DNA of 64,000 bases from Methanomassiliicoccales archaeon (GTDB taxonomy: Archaea > Thermoplasmatota > Thermoplasmata > Methanomassiliicoccales > JACIVX01), in contig JARYLV010000006.1 of the NCBI GenBank assembly GCA_029907465.1, forward strand, positions 39,904 through 103,903, read 5' to 3'. This document shows positions 51,159 to 61,108 of this stretch, piece after piece; positions within the stretch are counted from its first letter, which is position 1, and the number at the start of each line of letters is the position of its first letter. Under the pieces are notes generated by a model. That model had not been told where the DNA came from and made no database searches. It was given only the letters and a program-made list of their open reading frames with translations. Position numbers and translations under genes: made by a program.

Positions 51159-52442
51159 TCACCAGATTAAGAGGAGAACAAGCAGATTAGTTAGGATGAG
51201 TACAGCGAGTAAGATAGGAATCGCGATTTTGCAATAGTATTTCCATGACCAACGAATGCCGTTTTTCTCCGCAACCGCTAAGGCGACAACATTAGCAGAC
51301 GCGCCGATCGGAGTCGCGTTCCCTGCAATATCGCATGCCAGTGCGGTTGTGAAGGTCAGTGAACCCAAACTCGCTCCGGTATCAGCTGAAAGCGTTTTCA
51401 ATACAGGAACCATTGCGGCTGCGACTGGAATGTTGTCGAAGACCGCCGAGATTAGAGCAACAAACCAGAAGAGGAGTGTAGGGAGGATGAATGAATCTGA
51501 GCCAGAAATATCTGCGATCGCGTGAGCAAATCCAGTCAAGACACCAGCGGATTCAAGACCTCCCACCATAACGAAAAGACCAGCGAGGAAAACGATCGTG
51601 TGCCAGTCGATCTTCTGTATGAGTTCATCATATCTTCTTCTACCCAACAACAGAACAAGAGCGCCCCCAAGAACGGCGACAAATGCAACTAGTAGATCCA
51701 AAAGATTGTGAAGGACTAGCAACGTGACTGTAAATGCGAAAATGACCAAAGCAATTCGCATCTGTCTGAGATCCTTAACCGCCGAGAAAGGATCTAAGTC
51801 CTTATGCTGTTCCATGATTTCATGCACATTAATATCGTGTCGCCTGAAGTTATGCCTATATAGTATCATGAAGAGGAAGAGATTAAAAAAGAAAACGATA
51901 ACGGCGATCATGCCAGTATTCTCAACAAAATCCATAAACCCAAAGTTTAAAGCCGTCCCAAGGATGACGTTAGGTGGATCACCCATGATTGTAGCGCTGC
52001 CGCCAATGTTGGCCGAACATATTTGAGCTATGATCAGAGGCAATGGTGGAATCTTGAGTATAGAGGCAACCTCAATGGTCAGGGAGCTCATGAAAACCAT
52101 TACAGTGATCGAATCCATGAATGCTGATAGAAGAGCTGAGAGGCCACAGAATACGATAAAAATCTTTACCGAGTCAAATTTTGTTAATTGCAGAAAATGC
52201 AGGCCTATCCACCTGAAAAACCCGCTCTCAGCAAGCGCCCCCACGAGGATGAACATACCAAATATCAGTCCAATAGCATTCCATTCAATCGATCTGATCA
52301 CTTGTTCTTCCGATATGATGCCGAGGCCAACCATCAGAAGAGAACCTGCTATCACAAGTACGGCTCTATCAGCGAGGTCTAGAACCATTATGAGATAAAC
52401 AACGCCAAAGATCAATAGGGCCAATATTGCATTAAGTTCCAC
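51159..52442 (-). CDS. ArsB/NhaD-superfamily membrane transporter
   Basis: 427 residues, about 10-12 hydrophobic segments. Two internally repeated motif regions of the ion-transporter superfamily, NIGGSATIMGDPPNVILG and DIAGNATPIGASANVVALA, place it near ArsB, NhaD and CitT-like families. The actual substrate (sodium/proton, arsenite or an anion) cannot be decided from sequence; no ArsA, ArsC or regulator gene is adjacent. Monocistronic. Confidence 0.88.
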   Translation of the reverse strand: MELNAILALLIFGVVYLIMVLDLADRAVLVIAGSLLMVGLGIISEEQVIRSIEWNAIGLIFGMFILVGALAESGFFRWIGLHFLQLTKFDSVKIFIVFCGLSALLSAFMDSITVMVFMSSLTIEVASILKIPPLPLIIAQICSANIGGSATIMGDPPNVILGTALNFGFMDFVENTGMIAVIVFFFNLFLFMILYRHNFRRHDINVHEIMEQHKDLDPFSAVKDLRQMRIALVIFAFTVTLLVLHNLLDLLVAFVAVLGGALVLLLGRRRYDELIQKIDWHTIVFLAGLFVMVGGLESAGVLTGFAHAIADISGSDSFILPTLLFWFVALISAVFDNIPVAAAMVPVLKTLSADTGASLGSLTFTTALACDIAGNATPIGASANVVALAVAEKNGIRWSWKYYCKIAIPILLAVLILTNLLVLLLIW

Positions 52443-52663
52443 GAGTGCATCCCGAGAGGTATAACAATTCCGCAGAATAAGATTTTCTCAGATATACCAA
52501 AGATGTTGTAATGAATTAATATCAGCAACAATGAATGTACATAGGTCAACTCCAAAAAAGACTTCCTAGTAAATTTCATAAGATATAGAAAATGAAAGGA
52601 GTATGAGAAGATCAATTATGATTTATATGGAGCCGCACCTCCGATCAGATTTTCCTTCCTGAT

Positions 52664-53986
52664 TCACGCAATGTTTACGCCATTCTTCCTAAACGTTTCC
52701 AGCAAATGTGTTATGAAATCCGATCGGATCCTTCTGCATTCAGTCGGAGCATTTGTAAATACTACCACTTCGTATTTTATTTTATCATTATTGATTTCAA
52801 GCGCAGTTACCTCAGGTAGACGCTTTTCAACGATCCCTGAGACATTGGCCGCCGCGGACTTAACAAGACTTTCAACTTTTTCATATGGAACATCAGTAGA
52901 GACTTCGAACACGAGAGAAATACCATATGTTCCAGATCGCGAATAGTTGTAGATTCTATTTCTGAGGATTTCTTGGTTCGGAATATCGATGATTTCCCCC
53001 ATTGGGGTCCTCACTTTCGTGTATACAATTCCCTTCTCAAGAACTTCACATTCAAGACTATCCCCAATTTTTATGTAATCTCCAACATCAAAAAGATTGA
53101 CTTCCATAATCGTAAACCCCGAAACGATATTCCGAGCGGTAGAATACGAGAAGATAATCCCTATGATGATAAATGTGAATAAAATTGCGACCAAAAGGAA
53201 GCCGACCAGTTCCAATTCTATAAGCGCAAAGAAGTTGAAAATTGCAGTGAAAGCGGCTACCAGATAAAGCGCATATTTCAAGCTCACCTTAAAAAGATCG
53301 ATTGCCTGCGGATTAAATCGTTTTGTCCTAAATTTGTAATCCTCAAAGATCGCCTCAATCAATTTGACAATGAGATAAATCGCGAGTATAATAATAAATG
53401 TCGATACAAGAGCTACCTGATTTCTTTCCAAAAAAACTGCCAATCCAGTGTAAGGGTCTACGCCCGGAATCATTGATATGAGTACGAAAAGGATGATTAT
53501 AGCGACTATAACATAGAGGACATAACTCAAAAACAGAGTTGTGAACTCAACCGCACTCGTATGAATGGTCCCATCCTTTAATGATCTTACTCTCGCACTC
53601 TTTGAGATTCTCCGCAAAATCTTCCCTACCAGGATCGCGAGGAGCAAAAGGACGATGATGAAAATGATTTCAATCATATATCCAGAGTAAAAGTTCCATA
53701 TATTCTCTCTAAAGAATTCTGAAACAAAAGAAGTAACGTAAATCAGCGAAAAGATAAGAAATATGACGATCAGCGACTTGATTGTCCGCCCCAAAAACTC
53801 AACAACGTCCGCGTCAAAGTACTTGCTCTCCTTGGTCTTCATTTTCTCAAAATGTTTCGAGACGTATGACCATAGGTAGAGAGAGAGAACAAAAAGAGAG
53901 AAAAATGCCAGGATAGCCCATCCGTATTCTTCGAGCCAACTGGTATTTCCGATCTCAAGAGTGGGCGACATATCGCAAATATCCAT
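52664..53986 (-). CDS. MscS-family mechanosensitive channel
   Basis: 440 residues. Several membrane helices precede the pore (segments near 20-40, 70-95, 105-125, 150-180, 190-215, 260-290), with an Asp-rich loop between. The MscS beta domain has FDVGDYIKIGDSLECEVLEKG and TPMGEIIDIPNQEILRN, followed by the C-terminal alpha/beta domain (VSTDVPYEKVESLVKSAA). It lets solutes leave on hypo-osmotic shock. Lies between the transporter and the large surface-protein gene on the same strand. Confidence 0.9.
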   Translation of the reverse strand: MDICDMSPTLEIGNTSWLEEYGWAILAFFSLFVLSLYLWSYVSKHFEKMKTKESKYFDADVVEFLGRTIKSLIVIFLIFSLIYVTSFVSEFFRENIWNFYSGYMIEIIFIIVLLLLAILVGKILRRISKSARVRSLKDGTIHTSAVEFTTLFLSYVLYVIVAIIILFVLISMIPGVDPYTGLAVFLERNQVALVSTFIIILAIYLIVKLIEAIFEDYKFRTKRFNPQAIDLFKVSLKYALYLVAAFTAIFNFFALIELELVGFLLVAILFTFIIIGIIFSYSTARNIVSGFTIMEVNLFDVGDYIKIGDSLECEVLEKGIVYTKVRTPMGEIIDIPNQEILRNRIYNYSRSGTYGISLVFEVSTDVPYEKVESLVKSAAANVSGIVEKRLPEVTALEINNDKIKYEVVVFTNAPTECRRIRSDFITHLLETFRKNGVNIA

Positions 53987-54096
53987 ACGCTAGGATATTC
54001 CGTAGGAAATATATTGAAACTTCGCGAGACGATCGCATATCAATTACTTCAATGAAGAATAGTCCTTAGCGAGAGCATGCGAAAAAGGCAAAGCAG

Positions 54097-57000
54097 CTAA
54101 ACACCTTGTGGAAACAGACATATTTTGAATATCCAGATATCAACGTTCTTTTCCGTTCCTGTACTGAATAAAGGGGACAGGATAAGACCTGGCACGTTGC
54201 AAATTCGTACTCCGAGATTGATCCTCGTCCTTTCCCCGCTGTCCCCTAAAACACGTGAGATCGCAGGAATATTTGCTTCGATGACTGCCTCGAACCGAAA
54301 TGTCCCACTCGATGGGGCGCTCAATAACAACTTGGGGAGACCAGTGGAGCCAAAAACTTCGAATCGAATGTAAACGTCCTCGAAGATAGAAGAAATGTTT
54401 TTTCCAATAGCATCGGAAATGCCAGGGGTCGCAATTCTCTTGATTGCTTTCACAATGATTGAGGAGATGTTCTCGAGCGCTCTTTCTATGAAATCCCCTG
54501 TCACTACCAAGCTCAATGCAAATCCAGATTTCACTGTTGAGGCAACATCAGATACTGCAATTTCGACAAATATGCGAAATTCTATTATGGTGTCCCCGAT
54601 AGCACGAATGCATCTTTCCGTAATGTTGTGTAATATCTTCTTCAATAATGTTCCCAATGCGTTAAGGTCAGTGCTCGAAAGAGAGAGTTCAGAAAAAGTC
54701 TGCGCGGCAGCATCCCAAAGTGTTTTTCGTATCCATTCTGGGCTCGATGGCGTAATAATTTTTTTGCCGTTCGGCCTACCACAGCTCTCCGACTTGAACA
54801 CCCATCGGTCTCCGCCATCATATGCGCGTTGCCACGTACGATCGTCGTTATAGAAATCAGTCGTCCATGGCGTTACATCAACGCGATGGCCCGACGAATC
54901 AAGCAGCACAATGCATTCACTTAGAGGGAACTTCCTCTCCCCGCCGTTATCCAAAGCTTGTCCAGTAAGGACAATTACCTTATGCGATTTTGGGAGAATC
55001 TGGTCATCACCAATCGTATCTAATTTCTGGACACCGTGTGAAGTTTCTATTCTCCAGCCTGAAAGACTGATCGTGTAATCAGTGGGATTGTAAAGCTCGA
55101 TCCATTCGCGACCAAAGTCTGTACTGGGAGGGTTCTGTTCATATTCATTGATGACGACATGATTTGCCATTGGATAGTTATATTTCATCTCAAAGCCAGC
55201 ATCAATAGAACCAACTATACCTGGAATTGGAAGAGGAATTCTGGAAAGGAATTGGCCGATGATGGGAACTTCAGATAGGGAGAATTGCAGTTGCTTATAC
55301 TGCGTGATCTCAGGCATCTTGAATTCAAAGGAGATCGTGCCGAGAAGACCTTTTACTTCGACAAAATGATTGAAAATTTTCATAAGTGGATCAATTATAA
55401 TATCAAGGCTCCATTCGCCATTTGCGATTGTCGCATTAGATATCAAATCATAATCGCCAGTGGCAATTTTCAAGAACCTCACAGAGATTGAGAACTCCGT
55501 ATCTCCGCACGACAACAGGGAAGTGATCTTTAGTAGATCTTTTGTAGAGCCAAGCGCGATATCGATGGGATTTATCGCAATAATGAATTTCAAGCCATAA
55601 ATCGTCAGATTAAACTGGAGTTCGCCAAACAAAGAGACGATCTTTTCGACAACCCATGAAAGAACAGAGTTCGTGCCGTGCTCAAGGAATTTAACGATGC
55701 TAGAGAACACGGTTTGCAACGAATCCGAGAATATTTGGATCGCCTTTACGGCATAAGAAAGAGCCGTTGATAGAATCGTCCTTGTAAAGGAGAATATATG
55801 GTTGACGATGTTGAAGACTAATCCCATGCCTCCGCTTATCTTTGACCAGACATTCTCCAAAAAATTGAAGACGTCTTTTCCGAGCGTTGAAGTTGATTCA
55901 TAGTAGACTCCCATGAGTGGCCAACCACTCTGGGCTGTAACTGAAAATGTCATGTTAAAAGCGAACGAACCATTAACGCTCAATGGTATGGTTGAAATGA
56001 GAGAATTCGCATCCAAATCTGATGAGATTGAAAGATAAAGGGAACCATTGATTGAAACCTCCCATTGCGTGACATATGGAGAGAACGATAGGTTTTTGAG
56101 ATCGGTGAGATGCCTATTTGGATAGAATCCAGATGAAGGGGTATGCTCCCAAGGTTTTGTGATTTCAATTGTATAGGGATTTTCCAATTCCAATGGCAGT
56201 ACACTCGCATCAATCTTCCCCTCGTTGAAAGCGAACGCCGATCTTATAACTTCGTGGGTTATGGACCCATCTTCAGCTAGGAGGGTGAACCCTTTCATTT
56301 CTGGAAATGCAATTGGAATCGGGTCTCCTCTTAAGTTGAAGGCATTTTCAATATCATCTAGAAGACGAAATATCACCTTCGTCAAGATATCTTCAATACC
56401 TGGTATTTCTTCCACAAAACCAAATGCAAGATTTCCCAAATTTTGAGCAAGAAGATTGATCGGACTCTGGGAAGGAAGTTGTCCAAACACATTTTCAAAG
56501 ATACTAATAACGCGATCCACTCTTTCATCGAAAGATTCCTCGATTCTTTCTCTCAGCCCCCAAGTTGAAGAACACTTCATTTCTGAATAAACCTGATCAA
56601 CTGCACTTTGGAAAGAATCAATGTTGAAGTCCTGTGATTGGAGCGCAATTTCGTTGACGATCGTGTTTGCAAGCGATTTCATCGCCTGGTCGATGGCAGC
56701 ACTACGATCGAAAATCCTTTCCCAATTCATGTGTATGAAATCGATTAGCGCCTCACCCATTCTATCGATGATTATAGAGGCGTTCAGAGCATGGTTGATT
56801 GCTTGATTAAGGGCTAGATCGCCGCTCTCTAATGCTTTCTTGAGCGCGCCCTTCAGTGAAGAATGGTAGTAGTTGCCGTCCATCGCATTTCTGGTAGTTT
56901 CCGCAAGTGGCAGAACCTTCTCATCGAGAAGGCTGCAAGCGATTGATTTCACAAAATCCTCAAGTGTGCTTGCTAGTTCGCAGGTGCTCATTTTATATTG

Positions 57001-58386
57001 TACAGCAAATTCTTTCCAGACTTCAACCGAGAAAAGATCTAATGGCGGGAAATCTATAGTATATGAACCACCCAAATAGAAAGAACGGACTTCATTATAG
57101 TCATTCCTTAACATAATGGTTCGACCAGGGACTTCGATCACTTCATCTGGCCAACCGTAGTTCAAATACCGATACGACCAATCAGGGTATCCAGCATTTT
57201 CAAGCCTGCAATGCATCCATTTGGTGATCGATTCTCCGAGGACGTCCTCATGAAATAGATAATCTACCAAAGATGAAACGGCAAGGTCCGAAACATCGCC
57301 GATTTTGTCGACAAATTCGCAGATATCGATTATATGGAAATAATCCAGCCACCTCAACACAAGCATATCTGCGATAGCATACAATGTCTGAGCGAGCATT
57401 ATGTTCAAATCATATTCTCTCGATGAGAATAAATCAAGAAAGAGTTCTGCCGGATCAATCCAGCCAGATATGTTCCTGTCCAACAACAAAAATGTTGCGT
57501 TCGATGAAGTACGATTGAGAAATGAAAACAAAATAGATGAACTGCCTAAAGTTCGCAGATACTTGCGATGCTCCAGTAGTATCGCGAGATTCAATGCATT
57601 TTCAACATCTTCCTTTGTGAGAATATTTTCCGTACCAAACGTACCATGCTTTGAACCTACGCCATAACCCCGCAGAATTCTGTCTTGCACCAATGCCATC
57701 AATTCGTATCGAACAATGTTTTCAAGTTCACTTCGTTCCCCAGAGATTGCATTTGAAAATGATTCAAATCGATTGTAGAGAAATGGAAAAGGCAAATAGA
57801 TTGCTCTTGAAATTACAAAATTCCTTGCGATATTTCCGCTTGTCGAGTTCGCAACAATGCAGTAAGTCCCCCCTAGTGAGAAATATGCAGGTATTGTGGC
57901 ACCGTTCCAGTCCGTAGAATAATTGGTATTCCCATCGATTGGTACCGGATAAAGCTCTTGGAGGCTCATTTTCAGGAAAGTCAAATGTACATTCAAATCC
58001 CTAACGTGTAACTGGCATTCGCCTACCAATAAAGGAAAAGTCATGTTCAGATACTGCCGCAAGTAGTCAGTAAACAAGTCATTGATTTCATTTTCGTCTC
58101 TTCCCACGCTGGCCTTAATTGCATCTACTGCAAGAAAGTATGCTTCTTGTTCTAGCTGTTTTGCAACTTTGTCGGCCGATTGGATCAGCCTTTGGATGGC
58201 ATCTACTGACATCCTTTGATTATTATTTTTCTCTTCCAGATTAGAAATCAAAGCTATACTCGCCGAGGCGATCAGCAATATAATAACTGCAATGAGTGAA
58301 AATGCCATTTGACCAGTCTTTGATTGCCGAAGATTCCACGCTTTTTGTCCCAGACGCTTCCCTATTCTTGCGACTTTCAACATCAC
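54097..58386 (-). CDS. Large secreted or surface protein with lamin-tail domain
   Basis: 1429 residues, the largest gene in the window. Cytoplasmic N-terminus with basic stretch is followed by one hydrophobic segment (AFSLIAVIILLIASASIALI, about 29-48) that probably anchors the rest outside. The long middle is helical and Asn/Ser-rich with no catalytic motif. An LTD (lamin tail) domain occupies about 1078-1205: VINEYEQNPPSTDFGREWIE, SLSGWRIE, HKVIVLTG. A 200-residue C-terminal region (EFRIFVEIAVSDVAS...) follows. LTDs in prokaryotes occur on surface and extracellular proteins. No homologous neighbours, and its function is unknown. Confidence 0.78.
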   Translation of the reverse strand: MMLKVARIGKRLGQKAWNLRQSKTGQMAFSLIAVIILLIASASIALISNLEEKNNNQRMSVDAIQRLIQSADKVAKQLEQEAYFLAVDAIKASVGRDENEINDLFTDYLRQYLNMTFPLLVGECQLHVRDLNVHLTFLKMSLQELYPVPIDGNTNYSTDWNGATIPAYFSLGGTYCIVANSTSGNIARNFVISRAIYLPFPFLYNRFESFSNAISGERSELENIVRYELMALVQDRILRGYGVGSKHGTFGTENILTKEDVENALNLAILLEHRKYLRTLGSSSILFSFLNRTSSNATFLLLDRNISGWIDPAELFLDLFSSREYDLNIMLAQTLYAIADMLVLRWLDYFHIIDICEFVDKIGDVSDLAVSSLVDYLFHEDVLGESITKWMHCRLENAGYPDWSYRYLNYGWPDEVIEVPGRTIMLRNDYNEVRSFYLGGSYTIDFPPLDLFSVEVWKEFAVQYKMSTCELASTLEDFVKSIACSLLDEKVLPLAETTRNAMDGNYYHSSLKGALKKALESGDLALNQAINHALNASIIIDRMGEALIDFIHMNWERIFDRSAAIDQAMKSLANTIVNEIALQSQDFNIDSFQSAVDQVYSEMKCSSTWGLRERIEESFDERVDRVISIFENVFGQLPSQSPINLLAQNLGNLAFGFVEEIPGIEDILTKVIFRLLDDIENAFNLRGDPIPIAFPEMKGFTLLAEDGSITHEVIRSAFAFNEGKIDASVLPLELENPYTIEITKPWEHTPSSGFYPNRHLTDLKNLSFSPYVTQWEVSINGSLYLSISSDLDANSLISTIPLSVNGSFAFNMTFSVTAQSGWPLMGVYYESTSTLGKDVFNFLENVWSKISGGMGLVFNIVNHIFSFTRTILSTALSYAVKAIQIFSDSLQTVFSSIVKFLEHGTNSVLSWVVEKIVSLFGELQFNLTIYGLKFIIAINPIDIALGSTKDLLKITSLLSCGDTEFSISVRFLKIATGDYDLISNATIANGEWSLDIIIDPLMKIFNHFVEVKGLLGTISFEFKMPEITQYKQLQFSLSEVPIIGQFLSRIPLPIPGIVGSIDAGFEMKYNYPMANHVVINEYEQNPPSTDFGREWIELYNPTDYTISLSGWRIETSHGVQKLDTIGDDQILPKSHKVIVLTGQALDNGGERKFPLSECIVLLDSSGHRVDVTPWTTDFYNDDRTWQRAYDGGDRWVFKSESCGRPNGKKIITPSSPEWIRKTLWDAAAQTFSELSLSSTDLNALGTLLKKILHNITERCIRAIGDTIIEFRIFVEIAVSDVASTVKSGFALSLVVTGDFIERALENISSIIVKAIKRIATPGISDAIGKNISSIFEDVYIRFEVFGSTGLPKLLLSAPSSGTFRFEAVIEANIPAISRVLGDSGERTRINLGVRICNVPGLILSPLFSTGTEKNVDIWIFKICLFPQGV

Positions 58387-58541
58387 ATTGCTCGAGTTGA
58401 TTTGACATAAAAACCATTTGAGTTAATTGCAAACTACAACATGAATCAAAAGAGATTGTCCCCAAGCATTGGTACAAAACCTACAACCTCCCAATCGATT
58501 GTTCTGAGACCTGAACACGAAGTGAAAAACTGCATGTGGTT

Positions 58542-59288
58542 TCATTGGAGAGGACGCGTTTCTTTAAGAGGTGACAACATAAAAACTTCCAGGTGTCCTA
58601 CCAGAAAAGGATTGTCGGAATAGCCACAAATCGAGTAATCTGGTGAGGCTATGAGCGCCGTTCTTCCATCAGATATGACATCTGTCGCAATTAGATCAGG
58701 TCGTCTGTGAACTCGCGTGCATTCTGGGACTTTTATAAAGGGCTCGGCAACGATAATGACTTCAACTCCTCTTTTCACGGCTTCTTTGAATCGTTGCGAG
58801 TGAAGTGTCCGGATTGGTGTCATCGTAGGTGTTGATAGAAAGAATCGAGTTGTAGCTCCATCAAGCATTTCACCAATCTTTGCGAGTATCTTATCTTTCC
58901 CCATGATCGTATATACTAATTGGGGCGTTCCCTTTTCACTCAAAACCCCCTGCAGATTTTCTAGGATATCGAACGCTTTTCCGATCGCCCCTATGATGTC
59001 TTTCTTGAGTTCCGTTGGAGAAACTGGGTAAAATATAGCTGGTCTACTATCATGCATATGGACGAAACCCTTCGATCTCAAACTCTCCAGAGTCTTATAA
59101 GAGGAAGTTCTTGGTATACCTCCGATCCGAGCAATTTCCTCAGCTGTACCACGCCCCTGAGCAACAAGGGCGATATACGCCCTTGATTCATATTCGGATA
59201 GGCCTACACGCCGCAGCGATGATAGCATTTCGCTGTAGTTAATGTCGAGATTTATCAAATTGAATTGATTCTTTCTTTCGTCTCTCAT
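58542..59288 (-). CDS. TrmB-family transcriptional regulator
   Basis: 248 residues. N-terminal winged helix (RVGLSEYESRAYIALVAQGRGTAEEIARIGGIPRTSSYKTLES) of the TrmB type, then a C-terminal ligand-binding phospholipase-D-like domain (FFLSTPTMTPIRTL..EVIIVAEPF). Known TrmB proteins sense sugars, but many relatives have unknown ligands. It is divergent from the tetraether synthase with 77 bp between and overlapping TATA elements, so it may control that lipid cluster as well as itself. An ATG 20 residues inward is possible. Confidence 0.88.
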   Translation of the reverse strand: MRDERKNQFNLINLDINYSEMLSSLRRVGLSEYESRAYIALVAQGRGTAEEIARIGGIPRTSSYKTLESLRSKGFVHMHDSRPAIFYPVSPTELKKDIIGAIGKAFDILENLQGVLSEKGTPQLVYTIMGKDKILAKIGEMLDGATTRFFLSTPTMTPIRTLHSQRFKEAVKRGVEVIIVAEPFIKVPECTRVHRRPDLIATDVISDGRTALIASPDYSICGYSDNPFLVGHLEVFMLSPLKETRPLQ

Positions 59289-59315
59289 GGTTGACCTTGT
59301 AGCTAAAAAAGCGAC

Positions 59316-59328
59316 ATAAGTATTAAAT
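59316..59328. promoter_or_regulatory. Overlapping divergent TATA elements for trmB and tes
   Basis: ATAAGTATTAAAT serves plausibly as the TATA box in both orientations: about 34 nt before the trmB ATG and 41-44 nt before the tes ATG at 59366. A protein bound here would block both genes. Assigned by eye. Confidence 0.35.
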
Positions 59329-59365
59329 CATTATCTGAGTAATCGAAGCGTCCGAGCTGATCACA

Positions 59366-60916
59366 ATGATAGCTAGAGAAAGTGCGCTAACAAAGGGACT
59401 CCCGAAGAAGACAGAATCTCTATGCCCAGAGTGTAAAAGGATTGTAAATGCAACAATCTTCGAGTCTGGCGGAAAGGTTCTAATGGAAAAGGAGTGCCCG
59501 TTACACGGAAAATTCGTCGATGTATATTGGTCAGATGTTGATCTATATCTGAAGGCAGAAAAGTTTGCTTACGACGGAACGGGCGTTCTCAATCCTGCAA
59601 TCAAAGGAGCAAAGACATGTCCAAATGAATGCGGCCTTTGCGATCTACATCTCAGCCATACTTCACTTGCAAATATCGATCTCACAAATAGGTGCAACTT
59701 AAAGTGTCCAATATGCTTTGCGAATGCGAACGCTGCAGGCTACGTATATGAACCTTCGTTTGAAGAGGTCGTTGCCATGCTCAAATCTCTCAGGGATGAG
59801 AGACCGGTACCTACGCCAGCCGTTCAATTCTCAGGTGGAGAACCTACAATTTATCCAAAGTTCATTGAGGTCATCAAGAAAGCGAAAGAAATGGGTTTTG
59901 CTCAAATACAAATTGCAACAAATGGATTAAGACTGGCAGAAGATGAAGAATTTCTTATGGAAGCTGCGGAAGCGGGACTTAATACAATTTATCTCCAATT
60001 CGACGGCCTTAGAGAGGACATATATGTCATGACAAGGGGAAGGCCGCTTCTCGAAATCAAGAAAAAGGTGATTGAAAATTTGAGAAAGATGGAAAGACAT
60101 CCATCAGTTGTATTGGTACCAACAATAGTAAAAGGCATAAACGACGATCAAGTGGGACCTATTCTCAAGTATGCCATTGAGAACTCCGATGTTATAAGAG
60201 GGGTTAACTATCAACCTGTGGCTTTCACTGGCAGAATTAGTAAGGAAGAACGGGAGAAACATCGGTATACTCTCACTGACCTCGTTCACGACATAGAAGC
60301 ACAAACTGGATATATCAAGAAAGAAGACTGGTATCCAGTCCCAACGGTCGTGCCGATTTCAACATTTGTCTCTTCCATCCTTAATCAGCCAAAGGTGACG
60401 TTTACCGCCCATCCGCACTGCGGCCTCGCGAGTTACCTTTTTGTTCAGGACGTTAACAATGTCATCCCATTGACGAGATTCGTTGATGTCGAGCCGCTTT
60501 TCAATGAGCTTTTCACCCTCTCCCAAAAAACAGAAAAGTCAAGTATCAAGCTGCCTGCAAAAGTCAAAGCCTTGCGGATTCTAAAGAAATACATCGATAA
60601 AAAGAAAACACCCGAGGGCCTTAACTTATCAAACTTTCTGAGGTTGATGAGCACCGTCTTCAGTGATGAGACCAAAGAAGGCTTAGCAGAGTTTTCATGG
60701 AAAATGATGTTCGTTGGAGGAATGCACTTCCAGGACGCGTACAACTACGACATTGAAAGGGTCAAGAGATGCGTTATTCATTATGCAGTGCCTGATGGCA
60801 GAATCATACCCTTCTGCGCCTACAATGGCGGACCAACATACCGAGAAGAAATCGAGAAGAAATTCTCAATTCCTATTGAGGAATGGAGGAGAACCAGAGG
60901 AACCGAATATACCTGA
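59366..60916 (+). CDS. tes: Tetraether lipid synthase homologue (radical SAM Tes, MJ0619-like)
   Basis: 516 residues with the cysteine layout known for Tes: an N-terminal rubredoxin-like site (Cys20-x2-Cys23 and Cys44), further cysteines 85, 89, 92, and the radical SAM motif CNLKCPIC (Cys110, Cys114, Cys117), then FSGGEP at 155-160. The C-terminal region has HPHCGLASYL and two later cysteines (RCVIHYAVP, FCAYNGG). Tes couples two diether lipids end to end to form tetraether membrane lipids (GDGT). It is directly followed by a ferredoxin and a geranylgeranyl reductase, and fits a lipid role; homology is from motif recognition, not an alignment. Divergent from a TrmB regulator. Confidence 0.9.
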   Translation: MIARESALTKGLPKKTESLCPECKRIVNATIFESGGKVLMEKECPLHGKFVDVYWSDVDLYLKAEKFAYDGTGVLNPAIKGAKTCPNECGLCDLHLSHTSLANIDLTNRCNLKCPICFANANAAGYVYEPSFEEVVAMLKSLRDERPVPTPAVQFSGGEPTIYPKFIEVIKKAKEMGFAQIQIATNGLRLAEDEEFLMEAAEAGLNTIYLQFDGLREDIYVMTRGRPLLEIKKKVIENLRKMERHPSVVLVPTIVKGINDDQVGPILKYAIENSDVIRGVNYQPVAFTGRISKEEREKHRYTLTDLVHDIEAQTGYIKKEDWYPVPTVVPISTFVSSILNQPKVTFTAHPHCGLASYLFVQDVNNVIPLTRFVDVEPLFNELFTLSQKTEKSSIKLPAKVKALRILKKYIDKKKTPEGLNLSNFLRLMSTVFSDETKEGLAEFSWKMMFVGGMHFQDAYNYDIERVKRCVIHYAVPDGRIIPFCAYNGGPTYREEIEKKFSIPIEEWRRTRGTEYT

Positions 60917-60934
60917 GTATGGGGGGATCTACCG

Positions 60935-61108
60935 ATGATTGCTGCTGTTGAAAAATGTATGCATTGTGGCGCATGTGTAGGCTCGTGCCCGAGCAACGCA
61001 ATCTATCTGAATGAAGTCATACTCAATTTTAACTCCGATTGCACAAAGTGCGGACGATGCGTGAAAGTCTGCCCAGTAGGTGCGATCCAGATGGAGGCTG
61101 GTGATTAA
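60935..61108 (+). CDS. Small 2[4Fe-4S] ferredoxin (57 aa)
   Basis: 57 residues from ATG 60935. CMHCGACVGSCP (Cys8, 11, 14, 18) and CTKCGRCVKVCP (Cys36, 39, 42, 46) bind two [4Fe-4S] clusters. The stop codon TAA directly touches the ATG of the geranylgeranyl reductase (no spacer), and the tes stop is 18 bp upstream, so the three genes are one transcript. Such a carrier is a candidate electron donor for GGR, which in Sulfolobales and methanogens uses ferredoxin, and possibly for Tes. Confidence 0.94.
   Translation: MIAAVEKCMHCGACVGSCPSNAIYLNEVILNFNSDCTKCGRCVKVCPVGAIQMEAGD

Noticed and set aside
51090..51170. 26-residue ORF after serS (MGIGVDEEIRNEQLQ...)
   Set aside because: No clear ribosome site, overlaps the end of the convergent transporter gene and is too short to judge.
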